NCBI GenBank assembly: GCA_009773565.1
Contig: WSXY01000002.1
Coordinates: forward strand, 228,420 to 292,419
Direction of reading: 5' to 3'
Source of the DNA: Actinomycetota bacterium
Lineage (GTDB): Bacteria; Actinomycetota; Coriobacteriia; Anaerosomatales; Anaerosomataceae
Length of the DNA: 64,000 nt
The notes under the pieces were generated by a model. It searched no databases. It was not told where the DNA came from and saw nothing but the letters and a program-made list of their open reading frames with translations. The first letter of the stretch is position 1, and every line of letters starts with the position of its first letter. The translations under genes and the position numbers were made by a program. Below are positions 17,776-25,996 of this stretch, in pieces.

Positions 17776-18749
17776 TCCGCGGCGTACGTCCCCGGCGACT
17801 GGCTGCCGTTCTCGGGCTGATTGTAGTGCTCGCGGTGGTTGCGGGCATCGTCTTACTGCTTAGCCCCTCCGGTGGACCTGTCGCGGATCGCTCATTCCAG
17901 CGAGAATCGACGGCAACCGTTCTGTACGTCGGCCAGTTTCCCGCCGAAGGTGAGTCGGCGCTACTTGGACCAATCGGGATCGGAATTGGCGACGACATGC
18001 TCTATGTCGCAGAATCCGACGCGGGGAGGGTTTCGCTCTTTGCCCTTGATGGCTCAGCTCGCGGCGCGATAGTTCTCCCGGTGGCTTCTGGCGCTCCTTC
18101 GGCGTATCCCTCCGACCTGGCTGTGCTTGATGAGAATCGCCTGGTTGTCGTGGACAATGCTGGCATGAGGGTACTCATCGTGGCCTCGGGCCCGAACGCT
18201 GAGGGTCCTCTCTTGGGAGTTGTTGGCGAGCGAAGCGCCGCTTCGCGACCGCTGCAGCCGACAGCCGTGGCCGTTGGCGCCAACGAGATCTACGTCGCGG
18301 ATGCGGGTGACCGGACGATCAAGGTCTACGCACAGGACGGCAGATTTGAGCGAGTCATTGCGAAAGACCTTAACCAGGCGCTTACCTTTGTGGGCGGCAT
18401 GGTCGTTCTCGGAAATGAGTTGTTCGTGACGGACTCAAACGCCGGCCGCGTACTCGTTCTTGATGTTCGCGCCGGCACATTGAAGCGAACATTTCCGGAC
18501 ACCCGTGTTCTTCCCCGTGGTATATGCGCGGGTAGGGACAATGGTGTGTTGGTCGCCGATACATTTGAAAGATCGGTGCTTCTACTCTCGGCTAAGGGGG
18601 CCGCTCTCGATGAGATTACGGCTGCCTCTGGAGGCTCACTCGGGAGTCCACGGGATGTCGCATGGAGCGAGGCAAGGGCGCAGGCATACGTGACGGATGC
18701 CGGCGCAGGACGGGTTATGGTCTACAGAATGCGACCTTCACCCGAGTGA
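17772..18749 (+). CDS. Second membrane-anchored NHL-repeat protein
   Basis: GTG at 17772 overlaps the upstream stop. The 325 residues have an N-terminal membrane segment (LAAVLGLIVVLAVVAGIVLLL) followed by degenerate NHL/propeller repeats (IGIGDDMLYVAESDAGRVSLF, TAVAVGANEIYVADAGDRTIKVY, PRDVAWSEARAQAYVTDAGAGRVMVY). It is shorter and less regular than the NHL protein at 13201 but has the same topology. Together they bracket the cytochromes. Confidence 0.82.
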   Translation: MIRGVRPRRLAAVLGLIVVLAVVAGIVLLLSPSGGPVADRSFQRESTATVLYVGQFPAEGESALLGPIGIGIGDDMLYVAESDAGRVSLFALDGSARGAIVLPVASGAPSAYPSDLAVLDENRLVVVDNAGMRVLIVASGPNAEGPLLGVVGERSAASRPLQPTAVAVGANEIYVADAGDRTIKVYAQDGRFERVIAKDLNQALTFVGGMVVLGNELFVTDSNAGRVLVLDVRAGTLKRTFPDTRVLPRGICAGRDNGVLVADTFERSVLLLSAKGAALDEITAASGGSLGSPRDVAWSEARAQAYVTDAGAGRVMVYRMRPSPE

Positions 18750-18803
18750 TTCATGCGGTACTATCTGAACAGTTGCTCGACTGAGTCTTCCTGGAGGTTG
18801 GTC

Positions 18804-19460
18804 ATGTCTGATGGCCGGAGCGCTCCCGATGCCACGCTGTATCGTCTTTCGCTCTACCACTGCTATCTCGGGGAACTCCTGCGCGTGGGTGCTCCGGGGC
18901 GCATCACGTCTCGTCAGTTGGCCGACGAGTTAGGCGCCAAGGAAGAGACGGTGCGTCGCGACATTTCGTTCGTTGGTGATATCGGTCGTCCGGGCGCCGG
19001 TTATGAACCTGAGGTACTCTTCGGGGCCGTCACAGAGTTCCTTGGCCTGAGCGATGAGTACCCGATTGCCATGATCGGTACGGCTCGCATGCTTGAAGCC
19101 CTCCAGGTTGTCTTCCCGTGTGAGCGCTATGGCATGAAGCCAACGCGTCTCTTCTCCGAGCTTCCCGAGGATGCCGGACAGGTCATCGGTGGGCTTGCAG
19201 TCCAGAACCTCCCCGACATCGCTCAGATCGACCCCGGGGCCGGCATCAGCGTGGCGCTTGTAGCCTGCTCGCCGGGATGGGTTCAGGTATCACTCGACCT
19301 TCTTGCCGCTGCTGGTGTCGCAGGTGCATTGCTGCTGACGCCCATTATTCGTGTGCGGAAGCCTGCGGGGATGGAGATCACGCAGCTCCGAATGCCGTGC
19401 GATCTGAAGTCGCTCGCCTGCAAGTGCCGGGCCCCGATTGGTGCTGTCGGATCGAGGTAG
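18804..19460 (+). CDS. Rex-like regulator with a degenerate dinucleotide-binding domain
   Basis: The ATG at 18804 follows GGAGG and gives 218 residues. The N-terminal winged helix matches Rex (ITSRQLADELGAKEETVRRDISFVGDIGRPGAGYEPE, with the conserved RRD and GxxGxGY). The second domain aligns in length with the Rex Rossmann domain, but where true Rex has GxGxxG this protein reads IAMIGTARMLEAL, and the C-terminal end has several cysteines (MPCDLKSLACKC). DNA binding is likely; NADH sensing may be lost or changed. It ends the redox block that opens with the canonical rex. Confidence 0.8.
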   Translation: MSDGRSAPDATLYRLSLYHCYLGELLRVGAPGRITSRQLADELGAKEETVRRDISFVGDIGRPGAGYEPEVLFGAVTEFLGLSDEYPIAMIGTARMLEALQVVFPCERYGMKPTRLFSELPEDAGQVIGGLAVQNLPDIAQIDPGAGISVALVACSPGWVQVSLDLLAAAGVAGALLLTPIIRVRKPAGMEITQLRMPCDLKSLACKCRAPIGAVGSR

Positions 19461-19572
19461 TCCGGCCCTTTGGCCGCGAGGTCTTCGGCAGGTCGTATGC
19501 TATACTTTCGACCTCGAAACGCCCGGCACGCCGTGCCGTTTCCCGACGGCGAAGACGACGAGGAGTGCCGCT

Positions 19573-21348
19573 TTGTCACGACCGGATCTCGTGCTTCTGC
19601 ATGCTCCAAGCGTGTACGATTTTCGCGAGACGTCCATCATGTTCGGACCCGTCTCGGACCTCGTTCCCTCAAGTCCGATCTTCGAGATGTATCCCCTTGG
19701 CTTCACGACGATGGCCGAGTACATGGAGCGTCATGGTCTGCACGTGCGTATCGTCAATCTCGCGATGCACATGCTCTCCAATGCGAAGTACGATGTCGAG
19801 AAGGCCATCCGTCAGATGGAGCCGGTGGCATTTGGGATCGACCTCCACTGGTTGCCGCACGCGCATGGATCCATCGAGATCGCGCGAATCTGCAAGAAGT
19901 ACCACCCGAACACTCCGGTGATCTTCGGCGGACTTTCGTCTACGTACTTTCACGAGGAACTCGCGACCTATGACTGCGTGGATTACGTCCTGCGCGGAGA
20001 CTCCACCGAGGAGCCGTTCACGCAGTTGATGTTCGCACTCAAGCGCGGCGGCAGTGTCTCGGATATCCCGAACCTCACGTACAAGTCCCCTGACGGGTCG
20101 ATCACCGTGAACCCGCTGTCGTTCGTGCCCGACACCTTCAACCACGTGAAGCTGGACTACGCCTACAGCATGCGCTCGGTCATCCGCGACCGCGATATGA
20201 CGAGCTCGCTGCCGTTCAAGGGCTGGCTGAGCTATCCGGTGACCGCGTCACTGACCTGTCGTGGCTGTACGAAGCTCTGCCCCACGTGCGGCGGCTCCGC
20301 GTACTCATTCGCCCAGCACTTTGGACGCAAGGCCCCGGCGTTCCGCGATCCCGAGCTATTGGTCTCCGATATCGCACACGTTAAGAAGCATATCCCCGGA
20401 CCCGTCTTCATCCTGAACGACTTCCAGCAGGCGGGGCAGGAGTATATCGAGGCATTTCTCACGGGACTACGGAGAATCAACTTCAACAACCCGATCGGCT
20501 TCGAGTTCTTCACGCCGCCGACGGAGGAGTTCTGCGCGCTTCTTGACGAGAACCTCAATGATTGGTCGGTTGAGGTCTCCTGTGAGAGCCATGACGATGC
20601 CGTACGCGCCGCCTTTGGTAAGCACTACACATTCGAAGAAGTCGCCGAGTCGATCGAGACTGCGCTCAAGCACAACTGCTCTAGGTTTGACCTCTACTTC
20701 ATGACCGGGATTCCCACGCAGACCGCGCAGTCGGTTCTCGACACGGTGCCGGCGGTTCGCGATCTTTACGCGCGCGTGAACAACGACAAGCGTCTGCTCG
20801 CGTTCATCTCGCCGATGGCACCGTTCCTCGACCCGGGTTCGATGGTCTTCGATAACCCCGAGGCGTACGGCTACAAGCTGCGCGCGAAGACGCTCGAGGA
20901 GCACAGGCAGCTACTCCTGCAGCCGTCCTGGAAGCACATCTTGAATTACGAGCCCGACGGCATGACACGCGACGAGATGGTGGACACCATCTATGAAGCC
21001 GCCATCGGCTTCAACCAGATCAAGGCTGCCATAGGCATCGCCGACCCGGCGGTCGAGCAGATCACCGAGTTGCGTATCCGCGAGGCGCACGCTGCGATGG
21101 CGAGAATCGATGAGATCATCGCGGGGACAACCGGTCCGGAGCGCGAACAGCAGCTTGCTGACTTCCAGCATGAGGTCGACCGCCTCAACGAGAGTACGGT
21201 GTGCGAGAAGTCCGAGCTCAATTGGCCGGCACAGGTCACATGGACGCACGTCTTCAGTAACATCGCGCTGTGGTTCCGGGTGAACTTTGAGACGATCTTC
21301 CCGAAGACCCGCAAGTTCGAGCCGCAGCCCGTGGAGTGGGAGAACTGA
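19573..21348 (+). CDS. B12-binding radical SAM protein (Ta0216-like)
   Basis: The open frame runs from 19438, but family-like sequence begins at TTG 19573 (SRPDLVLLHAPSVYDF), with GAGG upstream, giving 591 residues. Residues 1-190 look like a cobalamin-binding domain (VAFGIDLHWLPHAHG, VIFGGLSSTYF), and the radical SAM cluster motif is C232-xxx-C236-xx-C239 (CTKLCPTC), followed by a TIM-barrel-like region and a helical tail. This resembles the B12-SAM Ta0216 family, whose reaction I do not know. Its stop overlaps the menG-like methyltransferase start (TGATG), suggesting that both act in one pathway. The DxHxxG cobalamin base motif is not evident. Confidence 0.8.
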   Translation: MSRPDLVLLHAPSVYDFRETSIMFGPVSDLVPSSPIFEMYPLGFTTMAEYMERHGLHVRIVNLAMHMLSNAKYDVEKAIRQMEPVAFGIDLHWLPHAHGSIEIARICKKYHPNTPVIFGGLSSTYFHEELATYDCVDYVLRGDSTEEPFTQLMFALKRGGSVSDIPNLTYKSPDGSITVNPLSFVPDTFNHVKLDYAYSMRSVIRDRDMTSSLPFKGWLSYPVTASLTCRGCTKLCPTCGGSAYSFAQHFGRKAPAFRDPELLVSDIAHVKKHIPGPVFILNDFQQAGQEYIEAFLTGLRRINFNNPIGFEFFTPPTEEFCALLDENLNDWSVEVSCESHDDAVRAAFGKHYTFEEVAESIETALKHNCSRFDLYFMTGIPTQTAQSVLDTVPAVRDLYARVNNDKRLLAFISPMAPFLDPGSMVFDNPEAYGYKLRAKTLEEHRQLLLQPSWKHILNYEPDGMTRDEMVDTIYEAAIGFNQIKAAIGIADPAVEQITELRIREAHAAMARIDEIIAGTTGPEREQQLADFQHEVDRLNESTVCEKSELNWPAQVTWTHVFSNIALWFRVNFETIFPKTRKFEPQPVEWEN

Positions 21349-22079
21349 TGTCGTCACAAGAGAACGGCGCAACCCGCCCCGGCGCGCCGACGACCGACCG
21401 GGTCAAACACATCTTCTCCACGATTGCGCCCTCGTATGACATGTTTAATGCACTCTCGAGCTTCGGTATCGACCGCCTGTGGCGCCGTGCTACCGTGCGG
21501 CTCGCGGGGCCGGACAGCGCTAGCGCGGTGCTCGATCTTGCCGCCGGTACCGGCGATCTCACGATGGCGTTCGCGCGGCTCGGCAAGCCGGCATCAGTGT
21601 TGTCGACAGACTTTGTTCCCGAGATGCTCGAGGTGGGGAAGCGTAAGGCGGCACGATACAGCGGTCCGACCACAATTGATTTCGCTGTCGTTGATGCTCA
21701 GGCGCTGCCCTTTGGCGACGCTTCGTTCGATATCGTCACGATCGCATTCGGTGTCCGGAACCTGCCCGAGCGCGATCGGAACTTCGCCGAAGTCCGTCGT
21801 GTACTTAAGCCGGGCGGCAGGTACGTGATTCTCGAGTTCAGTACGCCGGCACTCGCGCCCTTTCGCGTGCTCTACCACTTCTATCTCAAGACGGTGATTC
21901 CGTTCCTTGGTGGTCTATTGACGAAGGACCGTGCTTCGTTCCAGTACCTGAACGATTCGATCAGAGCCTTTCCGCCACAGGCCGCGCTGGCCGACGAGTT
22001 GCGTGCGGCTGGGTTCAAGCGAGTCTCATGGCGCAACCTTACGTTTGGAATCGTGGCGGTGCATCTCGCCGAAGCATGA
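21348..22079 (+). CDS. Demethylmenaquinone methyltransferase (MenG/UbiE family)
   Basis: The ATG at 21348 overlaps the preceding stop. The 243 residues start with HIFSTIAPSYDMFNALSSFGIDRLWRR and contain LDLAAGTGDLTMAF (SAM-binding loop), GVRNLPERDRNFAEVRRVLKPGGR and LEFSTP, the two UbiE/MenG signatures. It would make the last C-methylation of menaquinone. Menaquinone fits the neighbouring quinol-linked cytochromes and complex I. UbiE-family assignment is firm; the exact substrate is inferred. Confidence 0.92.
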   Translation: MSSQENGATRPGAPTTDRVKHIFSTIAPSYDMFNALSSFGIDRLWRRATVRLAGPDSASAVLDLAAGTGDLTMAFARLGKPASVLSTDFVPEMLEVGKRKAARYSGPTTIDFAVVDAQALPFGDASFDIVTIAFGVRNLPERDRNFAEVRRVLKPGGRYVILEFSTPALAPFRVLYHFYLKTVIPFLGGLLTKDRASFQYLNDSIRAFPPQAALADELRAAGFKRVSWRNLTFGIVAVHLAEA

Positions 22080-22149
22080 GTTGCCCTGGAACGTCGCTTG
22101 GGCGAGCGTGTAACATGAATGAACGACCCGTCGATGCACGGAGGCCCTG

Positions 22150-23508
22150 ATGCTGCTCCTCGCGCGCTATATCCTACCGGTGTCCGCGCCTCATATCGAA
22201 GACGGGGGCGTTCTCGTGCGTGACGGCGAGATCGTCGCCGTAGGTCTGCGCTCGGATCTTCTCGCTGCGTATCCCAATGAGGAAGTACGCGATTATGGGC
22301 TCGCTGCGCTCATGCCGGGCTTCGTCGATCTTCACACGCATTTCGAGTACGCGACGTTCCGCGGTGTCGTCAACGATGCACCGTACTCGCAATGGAAGAT
22401 GCAGGTCATGAGCAAGGAGGCCGAGCTCACGCCCGATGATTGGGACGAGTCAGCGGTGCTCGGGGCCATCGAGTCGATCCGCTCGGGCATCACCACGATC
22501 GCCGATGTTACCGTCTCTGGCACGTCAATCGCACCGACGGCCCAGGCCGGACTGCGCGGGGTGATCTATCGCGAGGTCTCGACGATGGACAGGTCGCAGG
22601 TGGGCGGTGTCGTGAGCGCTGCACTCGATGACGTCGTGCGCTGGCAGGAGCGGGTCGATCCGGCGCTCGTCACCATCGGACTTGCACCGCACTCTCCGTA
22701 CTCGTGCCACCCGACACTCTTCAAGGCCGTGGCCGATGCTGCCGGCGAGCGTGACCTACCGGTCGCCATTCACCTTGCTGGTTCGCGCGACGAGTACGAC
22801 TTCATCAAGTACGGTTCTTCGTCTCTCGGGCAGGACTACCGTGCGCAGTCCGGCTGGGGCGATGTCGTATGGCTGCCGACCGGTGTGAGCCCCGTGCAGT
22901 ACGTGTACCAGTGGGGCATCCTTGAGGTTCCGAACGTGCTGGCTGTCCACTGCGTTCATCTTGATTCCGCCGATGTCGACACGCTTGCGAGAAACGACGT
23001 CGCGATCGCCTACTGTGCCCGTTGCAACCTGAAACTCGGGATGGGCATTGCCCCGCTCCAGGCGTTCATTTCGCATGACATCCGGGTGGGTATCGGAACG
23101 GACTCGCCTGCCTCAAACAGCACCGTCGACTTCTTCGACGAGATGCGGATCGGTCTGCTCGTACAGCGCGGGCTTGCTGGCGAGGCGCAGTTCTACACCT
23201 CGGAGCGGTTCGTTCGTATGGCGACGCTCGAGGGGGCACGCGCGCTCAAGATCGATCATCTCGTCGGTAGTCTTGAGGCGGGGAAGCGCGCGGATATCAT
23301 CGCTGTCGATCTGTCTCGCAGCCATCAGGTTCCCACACAGGATCCCTACAGTGCGATCGTCCATACGTGCAACCAGGAAGACGTTCTCATGACGATGGTC
23401 GACGGCAAGCTGCTCTACGAGACGGGCACGTTCCACACCCTCGATGTTGCCGGAATCATGCAAGACGTCGAGAAGATCAGGCTGAAGCTCAGGAACGGTC
23501 GAAACTGA
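22150..23508 (+). CDS. Amidohydrolase, aminofutalosine/SAH deaminase-like
   Basis: The 452 residues carry the ATZ/TRZ amidohydrolase metal site: PGFVDLHTHFEY, AIHLAGSRDEYDF, VLAVHCVH and GIGTDSPASN, ending with GSLEAGKRADIIAVDL. In this subfamily the usual substrates are adenosine-like compounds (SAH, MTA) or 6-amino-6-deoxyfutalosine. Being just downstream of menG it could be the deaminase of the futalosine menaquinone pathway, but no mqnACDE gene is in the window, so this is a hypothesis. ATG 22150 follows GGAGG. Its stop overlaps the start of the RseC-like gene (TGATG). Confidence 0.82.
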   Translation: MLLLARYILPVSAPHIEDGGVLVRDGEIVAVGLRSDLLAAYPNEEVRDYGLAALMPGFVDLHTHFEYATFRGVVNDAPYSQWKMQVMSKEAELTPDDWDESAVLGAIESIRSGITTIADVTVSGTSIAPTAQAGLRGVIYREVSTMDRSQVGGVVSAALDDVVRWQERVDPALVTIGLAPHSPYSCHPTLFKAVADAAGERDLPVAIHLAGSRDEYDFIKYGSSSLGQDYRAQSGWGDVVWLPTGVSPVQYVYQWGILEVPNVLAVHCVHLDSADVDTLARNDVAIAYCARCNLKLGMGIAPLQAFISHDIRVGIGTDSPASNSTVDFFDEMRIGLLVQRGLAGEAQFYTSERFVRMATLEGARALKIDHLVGSLEAGKRADIIAVDLSRSHQVPTQDPYSAIVHTCNQEDVLMTMVDGKLLYETGTFHTLDVAGIMQDVEKIRLKLRNGRN

Positions 23509-23945
23509 TGATTGAGCGCGGGACCGTCGTCGGTGTTCGTGGTAACCGGGTCGATGTCGTACTGGGGAACTCCTCGGCATGTTCGGGCTGCACCGCGTGT
23601 AGCATGGGCGACACCGGCGAGATGCTTCTCCGTGACGTGGCCGATGAGGCTGGCGCCGCCGCCGGCGACGAGGTTGAAGTGGTCATCCCCGAGAGCTTGC
23701 GCCTGCAGGCTGCGCTAGCGGTATACGGGGTTCCGCTCGCCGGTCTCATCTTTGGATACTTGGCCGGTGTCTTGCTTGGTAAGGCGCTGGGCTCCGACCC
23801 CGATATCACGGGCGCGATCGTGGGAGTTTTGGCCGCGACTGCAGCGCTCGCCGGTACTCAGATCAGGGAGCGAAGCCTCGCACGCAACGGGCGCTACGCG
23901 CCGAGAGTGCGTGCTATAATCTCGCGAGGTTCGGAGCGCGGATAG
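23508..23945 (+). CDS. RseC/MucC-like SoxR-reducing system family membrane protein
   Basis: The 145 residues start ERGTVVGVRGNRVDVVL and carry a tight cysteine group CSGCTAC (about residues 24-30), then VIPESLRLQAALAVYGVPLAGLIFGYLAGVLL and a second membrane helix (GAIVGVLAATAALAG). This cysteine motif followed by two helices is the RseC/MucC family pattern. Family members are linked to SoxR reduction, the sigma-E response and Rnf clusters. It is translationally coupled to the amidohydrolase gene. Confidence 0.82.
   Translation: MIERGTVVGVRGNRVDVVLGNSSACSGCTACSMGDTGEMLLRDVADEAGAAAGDEVEVVIPESLRLQAALAVYGVPLAGLIFGYLAGVLLGKALGSDPDITGAIVGVLAATAALAGTQIRERSLARNGRYAPRVRAIISRGSERG
23915..23920 (+). 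promoter_or_regulatory. Candidate -10 box for the gene at 23989
   Basis: A perfect TATAAT lies within the end of the RseC-like gene, 68 bases before the GTG at 23989. No good -35 box is visible. Confidence 0.4.
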
Positions 23946-23988
23946 GCCCGCGTACCGACTCCAAACGACTTCTAGGAGGTAGCACGAC

Positions 23989-24390
23989 GTGAGTGATCAG
24001 GACTTTTTCTTTGACGAAGAAGATGGCGCCAAGCCCGCAAAGAAGACCTCGGCGCCCGTGAAGAGCCCCTCGGTCAACCGTCCTGCGGCCAAGCGCCCGA
24101 CGGCACCGGCGAGTACATCGTTCTTCGAGCAGAGCGTCAGCATGTCAATCGCGGCCCTTATGGCCGTCATCGCACTGCTCGTGGGCGTGATTGTGGGCTT
24201 CGTGATCCCGACGGGGTCTGCGACGCCTTCCGTGACTGCGGCGACGTCCGCCGGCGAGACCACACAGGCGGCCCCGCAGCTCACCGAGGAGCAGCTCAAC
24301 AGCCCCACGCTCCCTGCGGGCCATCCCGATCTGAGCGGCATGTCTGGTGGTACGACGGCGACTCCTTCCGCCACGTCGACCGGCAAATAG
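23989..24390 (+). CDS. Small single-pass membrane protein, unknown
   Basis: GTG at 23989 is preceded by AGGAGG. The 133 residues have a charged N-terminus (FFFDEEDG), a Lys/Pro/Ala-rich stretch, one membrane helix (about residues 51-71, MSIAALMAVIALLVGVIVGF) and a Ser/Thr/Ala/Pro-rich tail. No known domain is recognised. It lies just before a TPR protein of similar topology. Confidence 0.7.
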   Translation: MSDQDFFFDEEDGAKPAKKTSAPVKSPSVNRPAAKRPTAPASTSFFEQSVSMSIAALMAVIALLVGVIVGFVIPTGSATPSVTAATSAGETTQAAPQLTEEQLNSPTLPAGHPDLSGMSGGTTATPSATSTGK

Positions 24391-24403
24391 CAAGAGAGCA
24401 AAC

Positions 24404-24432
24404 GCGGCCCGGTCCCATCGGGGTCGGGCCGC
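24404..24432 (+). terminator. Hairpin between the membrane-protein and TPR genes
   Basis: Arms GCGGCCCG (24404-24411) and CGGGCCGC (24425-24432) pair perfectly, and are followed by the pyrimidine-rich TACTGTGTTCTCTT. It could end the upstream transcript or attenuate the next gene. Confidence 0.5.
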
Positions 24433-24463
24433 TACTGTGTTCTCTTCAGAGAAAGGCATACGC

Positions 24464-25015
24464 ATGGCGATCAATAAGAAGAACAGCCCGCTGTGGGTCA
24501 AGATTGTCATCATCATCATCGCGATCACATTCGTGGGTGGCGTGGGTCTTGCCGGTTTTGGTGGGCTCGTCAACGGGGGCTCGACGCCATCGAAGACGCC
24601 TGCTGGGGCCGGGACGCTTACTACAAAGTACCAGCCGCAAGTCGACTCGGCGCTCGCTGCGTCGAAGGCAGACCCGACCAATGCGACGCTGCTGGCGAAC
24701 GTCGGGCACGTCTACTACGAGTGGGCCGTCGCCGAGTACGAGAGCGGCGCCGTCGACCTTTCGCGTCCGCACTGGACGGCTGCTGTTGCATATTACGATC
24801 AGGCGCTTGCCATTACGCCGAAAGATGCCGTCGTTCTCGGCAATAAGGCGTTCGCACTGACGTATGCCGAGAGCCCGGACGCGAAGGCTGCGCTCGAGGC
24901 CTTCATCGCGACCAACGATACGGCGCTCAAGAGCCAGATCGCCAATGCGAAAGAGCTCCTTGCGCAGGTTGTGGCGAATGAGAGTGCCGCGACGAGCGGT
25001 ACGCCGGCGCCGTAG
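24464..25015 (+). CDS. Membrane-anchored TPR-like protein
   Basis: The ATG at 24464 is preceded by AGAAAGGC; the longer open frame upstream includes the hairpin and is not coding-like. The 183 residues have one membrane helix (about 11-35, rich in Ile) and then TPR-like helices (NATLLANVGHVYYEWAVAEYESG, AVAYYDQALAITPKDAVVLGNKAFAL). Function unknown. It is followed by a strong terminator. Confidence 0.75.
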   Translation: MAINKKNSPLWVKIVIIIIAITFVGGVGLAGFGGLVNGGSTPSKTPAGAGTLTTKYQPQVDSALAASKADPTNATLLANVGHVYYEWAVAEYESGAVDLSRPHWTAAVAYYDQALAITPKDAVVLGNKAFALTYAESPDAKAALEAFIATNDTALKSQIANAKELLAQVVANESAATSGTPAP

Positions 25016-25036
25016 CACGAGAGTCTACGAATCACG

Positions 25037-25071
25037 AGAGACGGCCAGTCGCGGTTGCGCTGGCCGTCTCT
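25037..25071. terminator. Bidirectional intrinsic terminator
   Basis: A perfect 12-bp stem, AGAGACGGCCAG (25037-25048) with CTGGCCGTCTCT (25060-25071) and an 11-base loop, lies between the convergent genes ending at 25015 (+) and 25092 (-). A T-rich run follows on the + strand. Confidence 0.8.
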
Positions 25072-25091
25072 GTTCTGTTCGGGTGGTCTTG

Positions 25092-25445
25092 CTAGTTCAT
25101 CTGAGTGTCAGCCACCATGGCCCGGGCTTCTTCGAGTGTCGTTGACGTCGAGAAGACACCCGAGAGCCGCGTGAGGTCGAGAATGCTGTCCACCGCTTCA
25201 TTGGTGACGAAAACGAGGCGCCCGCCGTTGGCGCCGTACTCCTTTGAGAGCGAAAGGAGCAAACCGAGGCCGGAGCTATCGAGGTAATCCAGGCTCGACA
25301 GATCCACGATCGTCGACTTGGGTGAACTCTTCAGAATCCGGTCAATCGTCAGACGAAATGGGGCGCACTCACTGTAGTCCAGTTCGCCCACAAGAGTCAG
25401 GACCCAGCGGTCTTCTTCGGTGTCGAGTCGCATCGTGAGTGACAT
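25092..25445 (-). CDS. STAS-domain anti-sigma factor antagonist
   Basis: ATG at 25445 with AAGGAAG upstream gives 117 residues forming a single STAS domain. The phosphorylatable serine motif is present as LSSLDYLDSSGLGLLLSL, and LVGELDYSECAPFRLTI matches the first strand and helix. SpoIIAA/RsbV-type proteins are regulated by serine phosphorylation and release sigma factors from anti-sigma kinases; no kinase is adjacent. A second STAS gene is divergent from it at 25560. Confidence 0.88.
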   Translation of the reverse strand: MSLTMRLDTEEDRWVLTLVGELDYSECAPFRLTIDRILKSSPKSTIVDLSSLDYLDSSGLGLLLSLSKEYGANGGRLVFVTNEAVDSILDLTRLSGVFSTSTTLEEARAMVADTQMN

Positions 25446-25519
25446 GGCTTCCTTTCGTTCTACTGGCGAGGTGTTGATTCCCGAATTGCCCCGACTTCTC
25501 ACGAACGCTCGCCTCCAGG

Positions 25520-25525
25520 TACAAT
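25520..25525 (+). promoter_or_regulatory. Candidate -10 box upstream of the second STAS gene
   Basis: TACAAT lies 34 bases before the ATG at 25560 in the 114-base region between the two divergent STAS genes. The -35 region is not clear. Confidence 0.3.
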
Positions 25526-25559
25526 GTGGCGACGGCACGGCGGGAGACAGAGGCGGCAC

Positions 25560-25895
25560 ATGGACCTGAGCATCACGACCGAACGAGATGGCGATGTATG
25601 TCGCATCTCAGTACAGGGCGAGATTGATGTCTACACGTCTGCCGCGCTCAAGGACGCGATCATCGGCGCAATCGAGCAGGGCTGCATCAATCTGATCGTC
25701 GATATCGACGCGGTTGGCTTCATCGACAGTTCCGGGCTCGGTGTGCTCGTCAGTGGATTACGTCGCGTCAAGGAGAACTCCGGCTCGATGCGCGTCGTGT
25801 GCACAAAGCAGAACGTTCTGAAGATATTTCGCATCACGGGGCTCGACCGGGTCTTTCCGGTCTTCTCGAGCGCCGAGGAGGCGTCCGGTTTCTGA
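25560..25895 (+). CDS. STAS-domain anti-sigma factor antagonist
   Basis: The 111 residues from ATG 25560 form one STAS domain: GEIDVYTSAALKDAI, then IDAVGFIDSSGLGVLVSGL with the conserved DSSGLG serine, then VFSSAEEA at the end. It is the size of SpoIIAA/RsbV. It is divergent from the STAS gene at 25092 and only moderately similar to it, so the two probably serve different partners. Confidence 0.9.
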   Translation: MDLSITTERDGDVCRISVQGEIDVYTSAALKDAIIGAIEQGCINLIVDIDAVGFIDSSGLGVLVSGLRRVKENSGSMRVVCTKQNVLKIFRITGLDRVFPVFSSAEEASGF

Positions 25896-25996
25896 TGCTG
25901 CGGCACCTTGTGCCGCCGCCGCGCTCGCAATAGACTCATTCGCGTGGCCGCGACCGGGTCCGGTCACGACACCATGCATCCAAGGGAGTTGAAGTA

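Noticed and set aside
25900..25916. GCGGCAC-CTT-GTGCCGC hairpin after the second STAS gene as a terminator
   Set aside because: The stem is good but it is followed by GC-rich sequence with no T run, so it is not listed as a terminator.
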